From assembly GCA_964035575.1 (NCBI GenBank), contig OZ037847.1, forward strand, positions 1,014,001-1,078,000: a stretch of 64,000 nt of DNA, in the 5' to 3' direction. The first letter of the stretch is position 1. Each line of letters begins with the position of its first letter. The notes below the pieces were generated by a model. It was not told the DNA's origin and searched no databases. It was given only the letters and a program-made list of their open reading frames with translations. Shown in pieces: positions 23,101 to 36,241 of this stretch. Origin of the DNA: Rhynchopus sp. YZ270_cl-10. Taxonomy: Eukaryota; Euglenozoa; Diplonemea; Diplonemida; Diplonemidae. The translations under genes and the position numbers were made by a program.

Positions 23101-26100
23101 GCACAGCATGGCACTGCGGGGCTCGTCTATGTTGCGACACCCGGCAACCGCGAGGTCTGGGAGGTCGACATCGAACGTTCACTGCGCAGACTGGCTGTCC
23201 TGAATGGGAGTACCTCCGACAATGGCACGACGTCTGGGCTGGACTATCCTTCCGGTGTGGCATGGCGTGGGGGTGTCGACGACGACGTTCTCATTGCCGA
23301 CACAAGCCTCATCTATGCTGCAGACGTCACCTCTCAGGTGGTGTCGGTTGTTGCGGGGACATCGTATCCGTATGTGCTGGACACGGATCCTACTAGGCTG
23401 CAGCTTGCTTCTATAGGCTATGGTGACACTCCGTCGAGTGCACATGTCGTTGCATCGGTGAAGCCCGGTCTTGGCCACTCCGGCACCACCACGTACACCC
23501 CCTCCTTGCACGCAGCGCACCTCGCCGCCTTCGACGCAGACGCAGGGCGGCTCTCCCTCCTCAAGCTCCCTGCCCCCCTCCACGGTGTCACCCTTGCACC
23601 ATCCTCCGAAGGTTTGCTCATAGGCGGTGCATCGTACGGCACCCCGTACCACGGCGCTGTCTACCGGGTCAGCAACCTGCACCGCAGTGCACTACGGTTG
23701 TGGGGTGGGTCTGTCGTGGCGAAGGGGGTGGAGATGGTGGGGGGGTTTGGGATTGAGCTGGATGTGCGGTTTGATGTGTCTGTGGGGCATGCGAATTGGA
23801 CGTGTTTGGTGGGGTATGGGGGGTTGGTGGTGGGGGTGTTGGAGGATACGCGTGGGACGTATGTTGCGGTAGATTTGTTTGGGACGCAACGGGTGCTTCG
23901 TGCTGCAGGGTTGACTGACGGCCTGTGGCATGTGCTGAGCGTGTCCTACCACAGTGTTGCTGGTGTCGTCGCTGTCAGTGTCGACGGCGTCACCGACAGC
24001 GCTTCCACCACCCACACCAACACAGAGACACCCCATCTCTTCGTGGGTTGCCACGCTGTGGTGCGCAGCTCGCACTTCGGTGCACACTTCTCCCTTACCC
24101 CCACAGAGGTCTCTGTCGCCAACATCACTGTCCACCACGAAGGGCCTTCCTCCCACTGGCAGCTCAATGGCAACCTGCACGATGCAGGGGGTAAGCACTT
24201 CAGTGTCTTTGATGGGGCACCCTCTTTTGTTCTTGGTCATGAACTCCCACGGCGGGGTGGTGGGGGGCGGGTGGGGCTTCTGAAGCTTGGGAAGGCATCG
24301 CTTCTGAAGGGGGCTGCTGTGTGGGAGGCGGTGGGGCCTTGCGGTGAGGCTGTGCGGATGCGGGGTGGTGGTGCGGAGTTGGGTGTGGTGCACCTGGGGA
24401 CGGGACGGCTCGAGCTTTCGCTCTGGGTGAATCCTACCTCAGGCAGCCAACCCCTTCTCGCTGCAGGCCGCTACCGCGTCTACCTGGACAACCTCACCCC
24501 AGTGGCAACAGACGGCACACAACGCTGTGGTGCAGCACCCCTTGAGTTGCTCTCATGGATCCACATCTCCGCAGTCTTCCATCTCGATGAGCACCGTGTG
24601 GAGCTCTCCCTCAACGGTGCAGCGCCACGCACCTGTGGACTGACACCTGCTCACAGAGAGGTTTCCTTGGATGCAACTTTCGGGATAAAGGAAGGATCAC
24701 CTTCCTTCTCTGGACTCATCTCTGGTGTGGTGGTGTCCGCACTCCCAGAGAAGGAGGTGTGTGAACTGCACTGCAAAGCGCAGGGCGACAACCGGCTAGA
24801 GGTGGGCCCGGGACAGAGCCTTGTGGGTGGGGTGGGTGGGGTGGTGTACTACTCTCGCCTGTACGATGTGAACAGCCGCCGTGGGCAGAGGCTGGTAGGT
24901 GTGGCTGCACAGCGGGAGGATACATCCCCGGGGGTTACGGGGAGCATTTCTGTGGGTGGGTGGGTTAGACCCAGGGCACGGGCCACGCAGGCAGGGCCAA
25001 TGCTGCTGCTGGCTCACAAAGGGGATGGGAGGGTGGACTCATACTCTGGGCGCTGGTGTGTCGACAACCAGTTGGGTGACCTCAGTGGGAACAGTCTCCG
25101 CACGAATGCCTCGCAGCATTACTCAGGGACACCTGCGCCGCATGGAAGGATGGGGCAGGCATGCACGCATGAGAATGAAGTCAGTGCAGCGCATTCGTGG
25201 ACGATGTCTGCTTCAGCGTCGATGTGGGTGAAGTACAGCCACGTGGCGCCTGCCTGGCCGCAGCCGCTGTTGCGTTGGTCGTCTGCCAACGACGTCAACA
25301 AGTACGTCTCCATCGTTGCGGAGCCGTCGCAGTACGCAGACTACGGCGCAACCCTGCAGGGGCAGTGGTGCACCAACCGCCTTGACGCCGCCGCCGACAC
25401 AGGCCCCTTCAGACGGCACCTCGCCCCAACGGACCTGACGCTGGACGCTGCGCAGTTCGGAGGCGAGCACCACATCCCGCAGCGTGGCGGCGGGTACAGC
25501 GGGGTGTGCAGCTTCCCCGAGGGCAAGGTGCTTGCTACACAACCTAAGGCACTGTCGTCGACGCTGCGCACGTACATGGGGTGGGTGTACATTGCACCCA
25601 CAGAGGGGCGTTACCAGGACCAGTACGTGTTGCTGCACATCCCCCTGCACATGGGAGTGTATGGGTACACATCGTCGCACATCAAGTTCGGTGTGGCGAC
25701 GTGCTCCGAGGCGACAGGGTACTGCGAGGCGTTCTTGAACTGGAAGAGCTCGGACGGCATGAATGGGGCAGTGTCGTCGTTCCCGCGGCAGCCCGTGCCC
25801 ATCGGTGCATGGACACACATTGCGGCAACGTGGTCATCGAGTAATGTGGGCAGGATCTACGTCAACGGAGAGCTCATCACACGGGCATCCATTCCGCCGA
25901 ACACTGGCGTTCCAGATACCATCGTGCTTGGGGGTGAGCTGTCCGGGAACTACCTGCACGGGATGGCACACGATGTGCGGGTCTACGACGGTGTTCTCAA
26001 CAGCACACAGATCAACACCATTGCCGCCAACCGGGAGAAGGTTGCGTCTGTGCTGAAGTGGCGCAACGGTGCCTCCGCTGCAGAGGTGACATGCACCATG

Positions 26101-29100
26101 GGTGCGAGCCCGCACCGGCGCTGGCCCTCTGATGAATGGGTGCACATTACTGCGAATTGGGGGCGTTCTCGGGGGTCGTGGGTACTGGAGAAGGGGGACC
26201 ACCACGAGCACATGGTGGACTGTGGCGACACTCCGCCTGCAGCGCTGGAGGGTTGGCTCGACACCTTTGAGGTGATGTCGCATGCGGCAGAGGACCTTAA
26301 GACAACGTTCCCATACCACGATGTACGCCTGCGCAGCAGACAGGCGTCCACAGCCGACGCTCGGGGCTGGCTCGCAGCACAGCGCCAGGAGGACTGGACT
26401 GTTGCCTTCTTTATCTCCCCAGACAAACGACCGTCCCTCGCCCTCCGCGGCATGACCACCGTACAATGCCCGCTCTCCACGCCACAGCTCCTTCTTGACA
26501 CGTGGACACACATCGCTGCGACTGTCTCCACCACTGAAGTGATTTGGTACTACAACGGCACTGCAGTGTGCACAGCTGCTGTAGACACCCGCAATGCTCT
26601 GACCCAGGTGAAGGGTGCGGCGCGTTGGTTTATGGGGGGGAGTTTGTGGGGTGGGGTTTTTGATGGGAACCTTGGTTCGTTGTTTCTGTTTGAGAGGGTG
26701 GTGTCGCGAGCGAAGCTGCACAAGCTGATGAAGGGGGAGGCTGACCCGCGTGCACCGTGCGCATTGCAGTCAGTATTCCCACTGCGCGCAGACGACCCGG
26801 TTGATACACTCGGCTTCAGGCGGCTGTCCACAAACAGCGACACAACAGACGACAGCGAACCTCTCATCTTCGACCCACGCGACGACACCACCCTCAACAT
26901 ACCCAACGGTTGGGACGGGCTCGCCTCGTCCCCAGCTGCAACAATCTCACTATGGGTAAAACCCTTTCCACAGCACCCTCACATTGGTCAGTTGTCCGTT
27001 TTCCTTGGATCCTCGATTGCCGCTGATTCAAAATGGGCAGAGGGCCCTGGCATCTCACACGAAACAATGTTCAGCAAACGGTCACGAACTGTGTTTCATT
27101 TTAGCTTTGAGGACGACATTACGCAGAGTGCAGGGCACCGTCCAAACAGCGTTCACCAAATGCACAACGCAGTTCCCGCGATGGGGGTACACGGGGGTGC
27201 ATTGCGCATCAGAGACGACGGCTATGCCAAGGGGCTTGCGCATAGTGCAGGTGGAAGCCAGGCTTCGGGGATTACCATTGCGTTTTGGGCGTATCATAGA
27301 CGGACGGAGACTGCACAGCGCCACGTCTCTTCACGCGAACGGACAGCGCTTTATGAGGTTGCTCGCGAGAACTCTGGTGTGCACGCCAGATCGCTCATCG
27401 CCTTTCAATCGTCGCAGCACGTTTATTATGGCTTTGGCACACCAGAAGGGGTGCAGGGGGCAGAAGAGTCACAACAAGTTTCTTTTGACAGATGGCACCA
27501 CGTTGCTGTGACTGTGCTGGGCAATGGGAGTGCGGAGGTCTTTGTCGATGGCGGCACTGTGTGGAGTGGTGTTGCAAACGCAAGCGCTGCACCGTGGGTG
27601 TGGGACGAGAGCGCCACTATCGCGGGGCGCTACCAACAGGAGTACCGACTGGATAGGTTCAGCAACTGCGGCTCCCCTGAGGTTGCGTTTGTACACCCGA
27701 TGCGGGATGGGTCAAACTCCACCTTCTTGGTCGGTTCCATCGAACAGTGCAAACTCCGATGTGATGTGTACCCTGAATGCGCAGGGTTTGTGTACATCCA
27801 CGACGGCGACGCAGCACCACCGCTACGATGCTACTTCCGCACCTCAACTGCCACATCATTTGCATCTGCCCATCGCGACTGCTACACCAAACCAATCACC
27901 GCCCCACACCTAGACGTGACCCTCGACGAACTGACTGTCTTTGACCACGCGCTCGATCATGATCGCATCGCAAAATTATCCACAAACGATGCCATACCAA
28001 ACACCTGTCCCGACACCATCCCGCTCTCCTCTGTCATGTTGGACCTCCCCTTTGAGGAGCAAGGCGGTCTATTTGCATCTCCCCGTACCGGTGGTACTAC
28101 CGCTGCGGTAGACGGCGGTGTTCTGCGCAGTGGGCATGTGGAGTTCGTAGGACGTTCCTCGCTGTCGCTTCTGAGGGGTTGCAAGGTGTTGACACCGGAG
28201 CTAAGTTTTGGTGGTGGAGAGAATTTGACGGATTTGATTTATGCACCATTGGAGGGTGTGCCTGGTAGGCAGTACTCTCTGCGGGTTCGTGTGAGCAATG
28301 AGGGGAGTGAGGATCGGTTCATGGGGTTGACGGGTGCGGGTGTAGGGATGTGGGCAGGGGTTCGCATTCCGCCGTCGCAGAATGAGTGGTTCGGTAGCGT
28401 CGATGCGGCACCACTGCGCAACGCCAGCGAGACGCACAGCCCGACCCGCATCGTCTTCGAAGCTGGCGGCTTCTGGGATGGCAACGTCACTGTGCACGAA
28501 ATACAGATGTGCGCCACCCCCGTCGCAGATCCCGTCTGCACAGAATGGGGATGCACCTGTCTAGGTGCGTCGTCTCTCTTTGGGATGGGCCCAGGTGAGG
28601 CGGACCGAGGCTGTGCCGACCCTGCTGTAACGGCGTGGTGGGTGGCGCATGCCTGCACGACATTTCCTTCCGAGACACATGATGCGTGTCGTCGTCCGCG
28701 ACAGGCCTGGTCTGTGTCCTTCTGGATCAAACCGGTGCAGTCTGCGGAGGGGTTCGATGTGTCGCAGAACTGCTCATTAGCGCATGAAGTGCTACGCACT
28801 GCGGCGCACCTAACGTACGGAGTCTGGCGGGTGTTCCTTTGCGACGTCGGAAACGGCAGGTTGGTGGTCCGCTCTGCCATGCATGGTGGCGTTGTGACGG
28901 AATGGGCGGATCAAGATCGCCCCGAGGCTGCGTACCTGCGGACAAAGGTCTGGACACACCTCAGCCTTGTCATTGATGGCAACGAACGGCGTCTCTACCG
29001 CGACGGTGCGTTGGTGCACACAACACGCATTTCAAATGAAGTCCTCAGGTGGCACTCCAGTGTGCAGTTCTTCTTCTCAGAGGCGAACAACGCTGTTCTC

Positions 29101-32100
29101 CACGTGGACGACCTTGTTGTGCTGCAAGGTGCCTTCTGCCATGCCACCTACAGAAGACTCAGAACGGTAGGAGCATACGGCACGGTCCTGCAACAAGCTC
29201 CCTGTGCGCTGGGTGCAAGCAGCATGGAAGAGGCGCCCTCTGCAGTGTGGGCGTATCTTCGTTTTAATGACGCCTGGTTGTCCCACGCAGGTGCCGCTGT
29301 GTATGACTCTTCAGGGAACGGTCGTGTGTTTTCGTCATCAGCAGGGTGCGTCACGCACGCAGGGGAGAGCTGCCAAGGTGCGCTACAGGAGCACCCAGGA
29401 GGCAGCGCACTGCGCATAGGTGCGAGAGGGATCCGCCCAACAGAGCTGCCTCCAGGAGGTGACATATCGGTGGCGTTCTGGACAAACGTAGCAGACAGCC
29501 TTGACACGAGGTCCGTTCGGATATTCAACACAGGGTCGACAACGCTGCAGAAGCTGCTGTTGTATACGTCGGGGGATAAGGTGTGTGGGTGGTGTTTTGA
29601 AGTTACGAGGATGAGGATGTGATACGGATTGTTTACAGTGCAAAGCCCCTTTTTGCTTGGAATTGAGGAGGGTGGGAAATTAACTACACTTTTATATACC
29701 TAGTACTTCGAGTGAAGAAGTAGCATTCATAACTACACTAATGCAACGTAGTTTAATAGTCCCAACATTTCCACACACACAGGTGCTGGTTGCGCTGCAC
29801 ATCTGCACCAACAGCAACAACACGGCGTCGATTGTCTCGCAAACAGAAGAGGAGTCTTCCATAGAGGTTGGCGCCTGGCATCATATTGTATGCACACAGG
29901 GTGGGGCTTTTTGGGGGTTTGTATACTTATCAATGTCGCTCTGTTTTTTACATCTGGTGTCGGGTGGGTATTTGTGCCTGCATCTGTTGTGGTGACTGCA
30001 CCACAGCTGCTATTTTTACTGTATCCCAACGTTTACATACAACACCCTCTACACCATCCCACAGGTGGTAGTCATGCAAGCTGCTTCTGCAGCTCTGTAT
30101 GTTGATGGCCAGCCGGTTCATGTTGAAGCCTTTGAAAGCCTCTCGTGTGCGAGGGGCATGCCTGTGATGGTGTGGGAGGACGACGCTGAGTGGCTGTACG
30201 CAGACGACACCAGGGATGGTGTGTACGTAGACGACCTTGCTGTGTGGTCACACGCACTCACGTTCGAGCGCGTGGCACAGTTCCACCGGCAGAGCGTTGG
30301 AACAGCAGGCCTCGTGCCTGACATATGGCAGCACGTTGTGTGGAGCCTGTCAGGGTCCCAGCAGACGTGGTTCGTGAACGGTGAGATCCGTCGGCAATGC
30401 TACGGCACTCCGGTGCATGGTGCTGGGGATTTATTGGTGGGAAAGCATGCGGGTGGGGTCGGCTTTTACGGGCAGATGAAGGACCTGCAGATCCGTTCCG
30501 ATAGTGAGGAGATCGTGGGCCCGCTACATTTACATGTGAAGGCGGTGAAGACAAAGCCTGCATACACCACACGCCTGGCCGCTGAATCGCGCCTCGTCCG
30601 CCGTGGCACACCGCCGCCTCTCACAAACGAACGGGCCGGGGAGGACATCACTGTCACATGGCCCGCAGAGCCCTCCTTTGTACACGACCATTCCTATGCT
30701 CATGTCTCGGAGTGCACAGGGTGCAGTGCCGACTGCGATAACGCATGTCATACCTCGCACTACACATTCGATGTTGTGGCAGGTGTGTCTGTGGCAGATG
30801 TTTCGGGGAATGCACGTCACGTGCTTCTTGAGAGTCTTGACTTTGATTCGAATGGGGTGCATGGGACTGGATGTGTGAAGGTGTGTGTCCTCCCCTCTTT
30901 TATTAGAAAATATAATGCTGTAGTTGCAGTGTACATTGTCTAAGTTCCTGTCTGTTGGTTATTTTTGCGTAATTTGGGGGGTTTTTTTATACACCGTAAC
31001 ATCTCCTGAAGAGCTGGTGAAGGTCCCCGTTTGTCAGCCCACCTGCAATAGTCTGTCTTGTAGGGGCTTCTTTGCAATGTGGACAAAGCTGCTCCCTGTG
31101 ATGGCGAACGGTGGAGGTATATCGCCGGCTCGTTAGTGTCTTTTTTGGAATATTGTGCAACCCATTTGCGCAAAGCGTACTCCTTATTTGCTCTTTTAGG
31201 GATCCTGTGAAGAAAAATTGTAGTTGCTATCATGTGATTGTCTAAAGTCAAACAAAACCAATTTATACACCACGTCTGTGCAGTGGCAACACCTACCCAA
31301 TCAAACAGGACAGTAACGGTGGCGCATTGGTCATCGCCTCGTCTGCTGTTGCGTCGCTGCAAGGCGCCTCCTGGGCACAGCAGATCCATCACTCACCAAA
31401 GTGGTCCTTCGCTGCCTGGATCCGTCCTCTGAGCAAGGTATGTCAACAGTTCTTTCTTGATTGACAGCGAGATATATCACTTTAAATCTGTTTTTGAGAC
31501 TACACGGGAGGCTTAGGTTTTGGGCATCTTATCCACCCCTCCCTCTTTAAACCTTAGTTGATGTTGTGTGATAGCAATTGTAACCAAGGGACCACTTCTA
31601 CGTCCATCTTACATTTCTTTCCCCGTTTTAAAACACCTGCCTCCACAGAGGCGTTTTACATGTTCAACTTCGCCTTTTATTTAGATTCAGATGTAAATCA
31701 CGAAATGGATGTAGGACTGCATGATTGGTGGTACAGCCGGTCATGTACCAAGGTGCACTGTCACGAGAGGGCTTTGTATTTCAAGTCAACTTTATTTTAT
31801 GTATTTTATGGACATCAATTCCACCAAACACTTTCTGCACCTCCCACAGCAACGAGGCGCCATTCTTGTCATCGAGTCGCCAAAGGCGTCCCACAACACC
31901 ACAGCTGTCGTATGGAAGGAAGAGAACAGGGTGTGCGCAGCTGTCGGGCAGATGCTGTGTTGTTCTGGCGCACTGTTGGGGATGGGTGCGTGGCATCACG
32001 TTGCTGTAGCTGTTTCATTGGTAGAGGGGCGGGTTGGGGTTTACGTGGATGGGAGGGAGGTGGAGAAGTGTGTTGGGGAGACAGGGGTGCGGGCGGTTCC

Positions 32101-34075
32101 AGATGGATCATCTGTGTCCCTCTTCCGTGGTCTACGTGGCACGGTGCACGGGAGAACAGCGATGCCGTCCTTTGAAGGGCGTGTTGACGAGCTCTACTTC
32201 AGTACTTCAGAATTCCCTGCAAAGAAGGTCAGTGCGCTCCACACCGACGCATGCGTCAACTGCCTCCCCTGCGAGTCTGTCGACATCTCCAACATCTTCA
32301 CCACCCTCCACGAAACCTCCCCCTTCCTCCTCTCCCGGCACGACAGCAATGGCAACACCATTCCCCGCACACCCCTGGGCAACACACCGTTCTACATCAA
32401 ACCCAAGCCAGCACGGCAGGCTGTGTTTGCGTGCACCATTGCAAAGGCACCGAAGGGCGACATTCTGGTCAGTCTGATGATTCGCGAGGGTGAGGTGTCG
32501 TTGGGGGCGCCTTTCTCTGGGAGGTCTGGGTGTCGGGTTGTGTGCAATGCAGACCGGGGCACTGCGACGGCAAAGGACTGTGGGCGTGGGTGGAACAGCC
32601 TTGCTTCGACAAGCATGAGCTATGTAGGTGGGGGTTGGTACCAATGCACTGGACGTGTTCTCGCCTCCGCCACCCCCGACACACTGCGTGGCGGGCTTGT
32701 TGCCAGCACAGCGGCAATCATCAGTGGCTTCTACTACCGCCCTGCCGAGGCCTGTGGAGACGGTGTGGTGGACTACCCAGCAGAGCTTTGCGACAGTGGT
32801 CTTGTAGGCGTCTCCAACTGCCTGGCCCCTCTGTGCACACCACGCTCCAACCCAGTCTTCACAAGCGTGACCCCGACGTTCCGTGTAGAGACCATAGGTG
32901 CCTATCTGGATGTCAAGATCGCCCCGGCTGCCCCGCTCAAGGTGTTTATCTCGCGTCAACAGAACTGCAGCGACACCACCGAGCATGACATGGTGCTTGT
33001 GGAGGAAGGTGTGGCAGTGTTTCGCACTACCGACACCGCCTTCAGTGTTGGGGTGGAGGGTGTGTTCGCAGGGCATGAGATGTTCCTGTGTGGCCCGCTC
33101 TATGCCAACAGCGATGTGGAGACGTATCGGCCGCTTGCCTCGTGGAAGGCGGTGCGGTGTGTTGCGATGTGCAAGCAGGGCTCTGTTTGCAATGTGCTGA
33201 CGGGGGCGTGTGTGTGCCAGCTTGGCTTCACGGGGCCTGACTGCAGTGTTCTTGTTGACGGCTGTGCAGTGGCGCCTGATGAGGCTCAGTGCAAGCACCC
33301 CTCAAGCATGCTCCCCATGGCGCTCTCGACGCACGCAGACAAGATGGTGCTGCACATCGACCCCTGCACGCAGTCGCGCTGCGAGCAGAACGGCGGTGCC
33401 TGCCACCTCCCCGGGGTATGCGTCTGTCCACAAGGCTTCTCCCCACCGCACTGCGACGGCTGCCTCCCAGGCAGGACAGGGCCTCTCTGCAACGTCTTCG
33501 AATGCTCGTCCCTCTGCCTCCACGGCGACTGCAAAACAGTCTACAGCTTCGGTGGCGCTGCCGCAGAGCTCTGCCTCTGCTCAGAAGGTTGGACAGGTGT
33601 GTCCTGTGATAGGCCCAGTGTCATGCTAGCCGGCACAGGGGAGGAGACGCAAAACAGTACTACAGGTGTGTATGTGACGTCCGACGGACGTATGGGCATT
33701 GCGAACGAGCCAGTCACCATTGCCGTTGCTCTGCCAGATGAAAACGAGTTCAGCCTCTTAGAGTTCTCCGTAAAAGGATCGCCCGGTGTGCGTGTTGGTG
33801 TGTGTGAGGTCGGAAGCGAAGGTCCCATCGGCGGACACTCGCAAAGCTGGGGTGTGGAGCTGGGCAGCGCTGCTGTGGCGTGGCACAGTGGGGTCCAGCG
33901 GGGTTTGGGCGTGTTCAACGCGACCCAGGTTAGTGTGCGTCTTTCACGAGACACATCCGTTTTGTCTGCTACGTTCTATGAACACTCGCTGCATGTTTTC
34001 CAACATGTGTGTTCGACTCGTCTCTGTTACGGTTGTGTGTACCTGCCTTCGGGTGCACAGTTTACTTTGCTGTGA
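20119..34075 (+). CDS. Giant secreted LamG/PAN/EGF-domain protein (about 4,269 residues)
   Basis: The exons are 20119-29580, 29783-29887, 30065-30880, 31064-31110, 31284-31437 and 31850-34075; all phases agree. A signal peptide (FVLYTFILIATAS) begins the protein. Many concanavalin-like LamG domains follow, recognised by repeats of W-x-H-[IV]-A/V-x-x plus Y-V-[DN]-G (TWTHIAATVSTTEVIWYYNG, GAWHHVAVAV). PAN/apple-like Cys clusters are near residues 794-825 and 2537-2573. Beta-propeller/NHL-like repeats occur near 1040-1090. A Cys-rich CGDGVVDYPAELCD repeat and three EGF-like modules lie at the C-terminus (GACVCQLGFTGPDC, CVCPQGFSPPHCDGC, LCLCSEGWTGVSCD). No C-terminal membrane helix is seen, so the protein is probably released or held at the surface by ligands. 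An adhesion or carbohydrate-binding role is inference. Exon 4 is only 47 nt. Confidence 0.9.
31635..31681 (+). repeat. A-type element in the last LamG-gene intron
   Basis: CCTGCCTCCACAGAGGCG is followed by TTTTACATGTTCAACTTCGC and CTTTTATTT. It lies in intron 31438-31849. Its internal CCTCCACAG is itself a plausible acceptor. Confidence 0.65.
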
Positions 34076-34271
34076 AGCTTCGTTTTTTTCTTGCTTTTGC
34101 TGCTTTTGGTTTCTTTTTGAGTAGTTCTTCGCGAGGAGGCGAGGACACAGTCAGACACACATGCCCACATGTTTTCTAGGAACTGATGCCACACCCCAAT
34201 TACCACCCACCCACCACCCACCAGCTTCTTTTACACCACACACACACACACACACACATATATCTAGTATA

Positions 34272-36241
34272 ATGATGCGCCAGGCAATGCTCCGCCAGAT
34301 GCTGCAGGTGCGCAGATGCTCTATTGCGGCAAAGGACACCACAACACTCAACTCCTTCTCGCAGGAGAACGCTGCGGAGAAGAGTAAGGACGGCAAGGAC
34401 AAGGACGTCAGCGGACGCGTTGTGGTATGCCTTATGCCTTATGCTTTCCGTTGTACGTGCCCAGTTCACATGCCCAGCCGGGGGATATTTTATTTAGAAA
34501 AAGGATAGGATTCACTCACTCAGCTCGGCTGGCGCCACCCCCGCCAGGACACGAGGTTTTTTGGCTTCTTTACGTGATATGATACCCTTCCCGTTCTGGA
34601 TGGGCAATGCTTATGTACCAGCACACGACCTCCCTCGCGGTAGCCGATGTGCATACCAATAAAGTCTCTGGGGTTTGATAACCCAGCGGAGAAGCAGTGC
34701 CCTGCGTCCGCCGATGAATGGTGACGCGTTTTGCACTTTCAAACTGCTCTTATATTTGAAGCTTCCCTGCACTGCGATTGCACAAAATAGCACGTCACAC
34801 AATGGTCTTACAAGTTTTCAGGGTGACTGAGCACTGTGCGGCTTAGGATCATCTCAAACTCTTTCTTGACTGTTTACTGACCCCTTCCCACACTGCCCCC
34901 TTTGCCCTTTGTTCCTTTTCCCACTCCACAAACACCAACAGCAACTCCTGGGCGTGGCCAGTGCAGGTGTCCTTGCGTGGTGGATTTGGCAAATCTCGAG
35001 CCATACCTCTGGAGAGCTCAAGCTCCGTCGTGATGCCAAGGAGCGTGTGGCGTCGGGCTACAAGTCGACTGACCCCTTCGCCATCCGTGCTGCGCTTGCA
35101 CACCACCTCAGGTTTATCAAGCCCGACGAAGCCTCGGAGATTGCTGAGTTCGGCATGCACGTATCGCTGTACGGCCTCACACCCGAGCTGCGCAAGCACC
35201 CTCAGTTCACCCTTCTTCAAAACATGAAGGTATGTAGAGAGAAGTTGCATGTTGCGGGATTGAGAGTAAAGACTCTGCATGATATGAAACAGATTATCAA
35301 AGTATTACACACGCATTTTTTTGTGGTGATTAAGCTCGAGAGGCTTAGGTTCATTTTTTCCTCTTTTTTTTTGAGTACCGGTATTTTTTTCCAGAGGCTT
35401 TGAAAGGTGTTTTTTGGTTAGTAGTTCGCACTTCAGAAGAAAAAATATAGTACGTTGGAAGCGTGCAATGCATATAACTGTCGAGATCTCATCAAGCAGA
35501 ACGATTTTTTTCTGTACTTTTTTTGTTTCATACACATTCTGTAATCCTCCACTCCCATCGTCTGGCACAAAACCTTCTGTGTTTGAATACTCTGGGCCTT
35601 CCATCAAAACACATTGCAACCCCACCCTATCCCAGGACGACCACGACGCTATGAGCTGGGCAGACCTTGCATCGTACATGGCATACCACGCCCTCTTGGA
35701 GATGGGTGGGCCTATGGTACACATGGAGCCCAAGTTTGGGCGCACGCAGATCGAGGCAACGAAGCGCGAGGGTACATTGCTTCCGTTCCCTTCTGCCGAC
35801 GCGTCGTACGATGACCTGAAGGCGTTTGGCGACCAGTTTGAGCTGTCGCTGCCGGAGCTGATCTCTGTCGTGGGCGGGCACAGCGAGGGGAGCGTGCTGT
35901 TCACGCGTGGTGTGAAGCGTGGTGCGCTGGACACCTCAATCTACAAGAAGTTCATTGGCGCAAGGCAGGAGGGTAGAGACGGCTCGGATACACCCTTCTA
36001 CCACCTCCTAGCGGCGACAGACTACACCAAAGACTGCGCAGACGTCTTCGCACGCGACCACCTGTACTGGAACATGTACTTCTCCCAAGCCCTCGAGAAA
36101 GTTTTGACCCACGGTTGGACCGGCCTCCGCCAGCTCCCCGACCGTTTCGAAAAATCGCACAACGACTCCAGCTGGTGTGCGCGCCAAAAAGACATCTACG
36201 GAGTTGAGACATCGTACGTCGGAGCCAGCTACCGTAAGTAA
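34272..36241 (+). CDS. Membrane-anchored class I haem peroxidase (ascorbate/cytochrome c peroxidase type), divergent
   Basis: The exons are 34272-34424, 34942-35229 and 35636-36241, giving 348 residues. Residues 1-20 (MRQAMLRQMLQVRRCS) look like a mitochondrial presequence, and LLGVASAGVLAWWIWQI (about 53-69) is a membrane segment, as in APX-CCP hybrid enzymes of trypanosomatids. Class I features are MSWADLASYMAYHALLEMGGP (cf. SYADLYQLAG..EVTGGP), the proximal-His motif ELISVVGGHSEG (His about 229), and TDYTKDCADVFARDH followed by YFSQALEKVLTHG, the canonical end of the fold. The distal segment (normally R-x-x-W/F-H) aligns best to AEFGMHVSLYG: a His is present but Arg and Trp are not. The Trp after the proximal His (CCP Trp191) is also not evident. 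Activity is therefore doubtful. AG 34266-34267 lies 4 nt before the ATG. A strong donor at 36234 offers an alternative C-terminus. Confidence 0.8.
34639..34757 (+). repeat. Extended A-type element in peroxidase intron 1
   Basis: A head (TAGCCGATGTGCATACCAAT, then GGGTTTGATAACCCAG) precedes GCGGAGAAGCAGTGCCCT, stem GCGTC, a 14-nt loop CGCCGATGAATGGT, stem GACGC, then GTTTTGCACTTTCAAACTGC. The head matches the copy at 53833. GTTTGATAACC resembles a degenerate Pol III B box. Confidence 0.75.
34820..34867 (+). repeat. B-type element in peroxidase intron 1
   Basis: GGTGA, stem CTGAGC, loop ACTGTGCG, stem GCTTAG (one G-U pair), then GATCATCTCAAACTC. It lies about 75 nt before the acceptor at 34941. 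Confidence 0.75.
35325..35371 (+). repeat. B-type element in peroxidase intron 2
   Basis: GTGA, stem TTAAGC, loop TCGAGAG, stem GCTTAG, then GTTCATTTTTTCCTC and a T run. Confidence 0.75.

Noticed and set aside
20653-24393. Several 60-230-codon minus or alternate-frame open frames within the LamG exon
   Set aside because: They are shadows of a long GC-rich coding exon with strong codon bias.
32207-33298. 363-codon minus-strand open frame
   Set aside because: It lies wholly opposite the last exon of the LamG/EGF gene, whose + frame has clear EGF and LamG motifs. The minus frame shows no family pattern.
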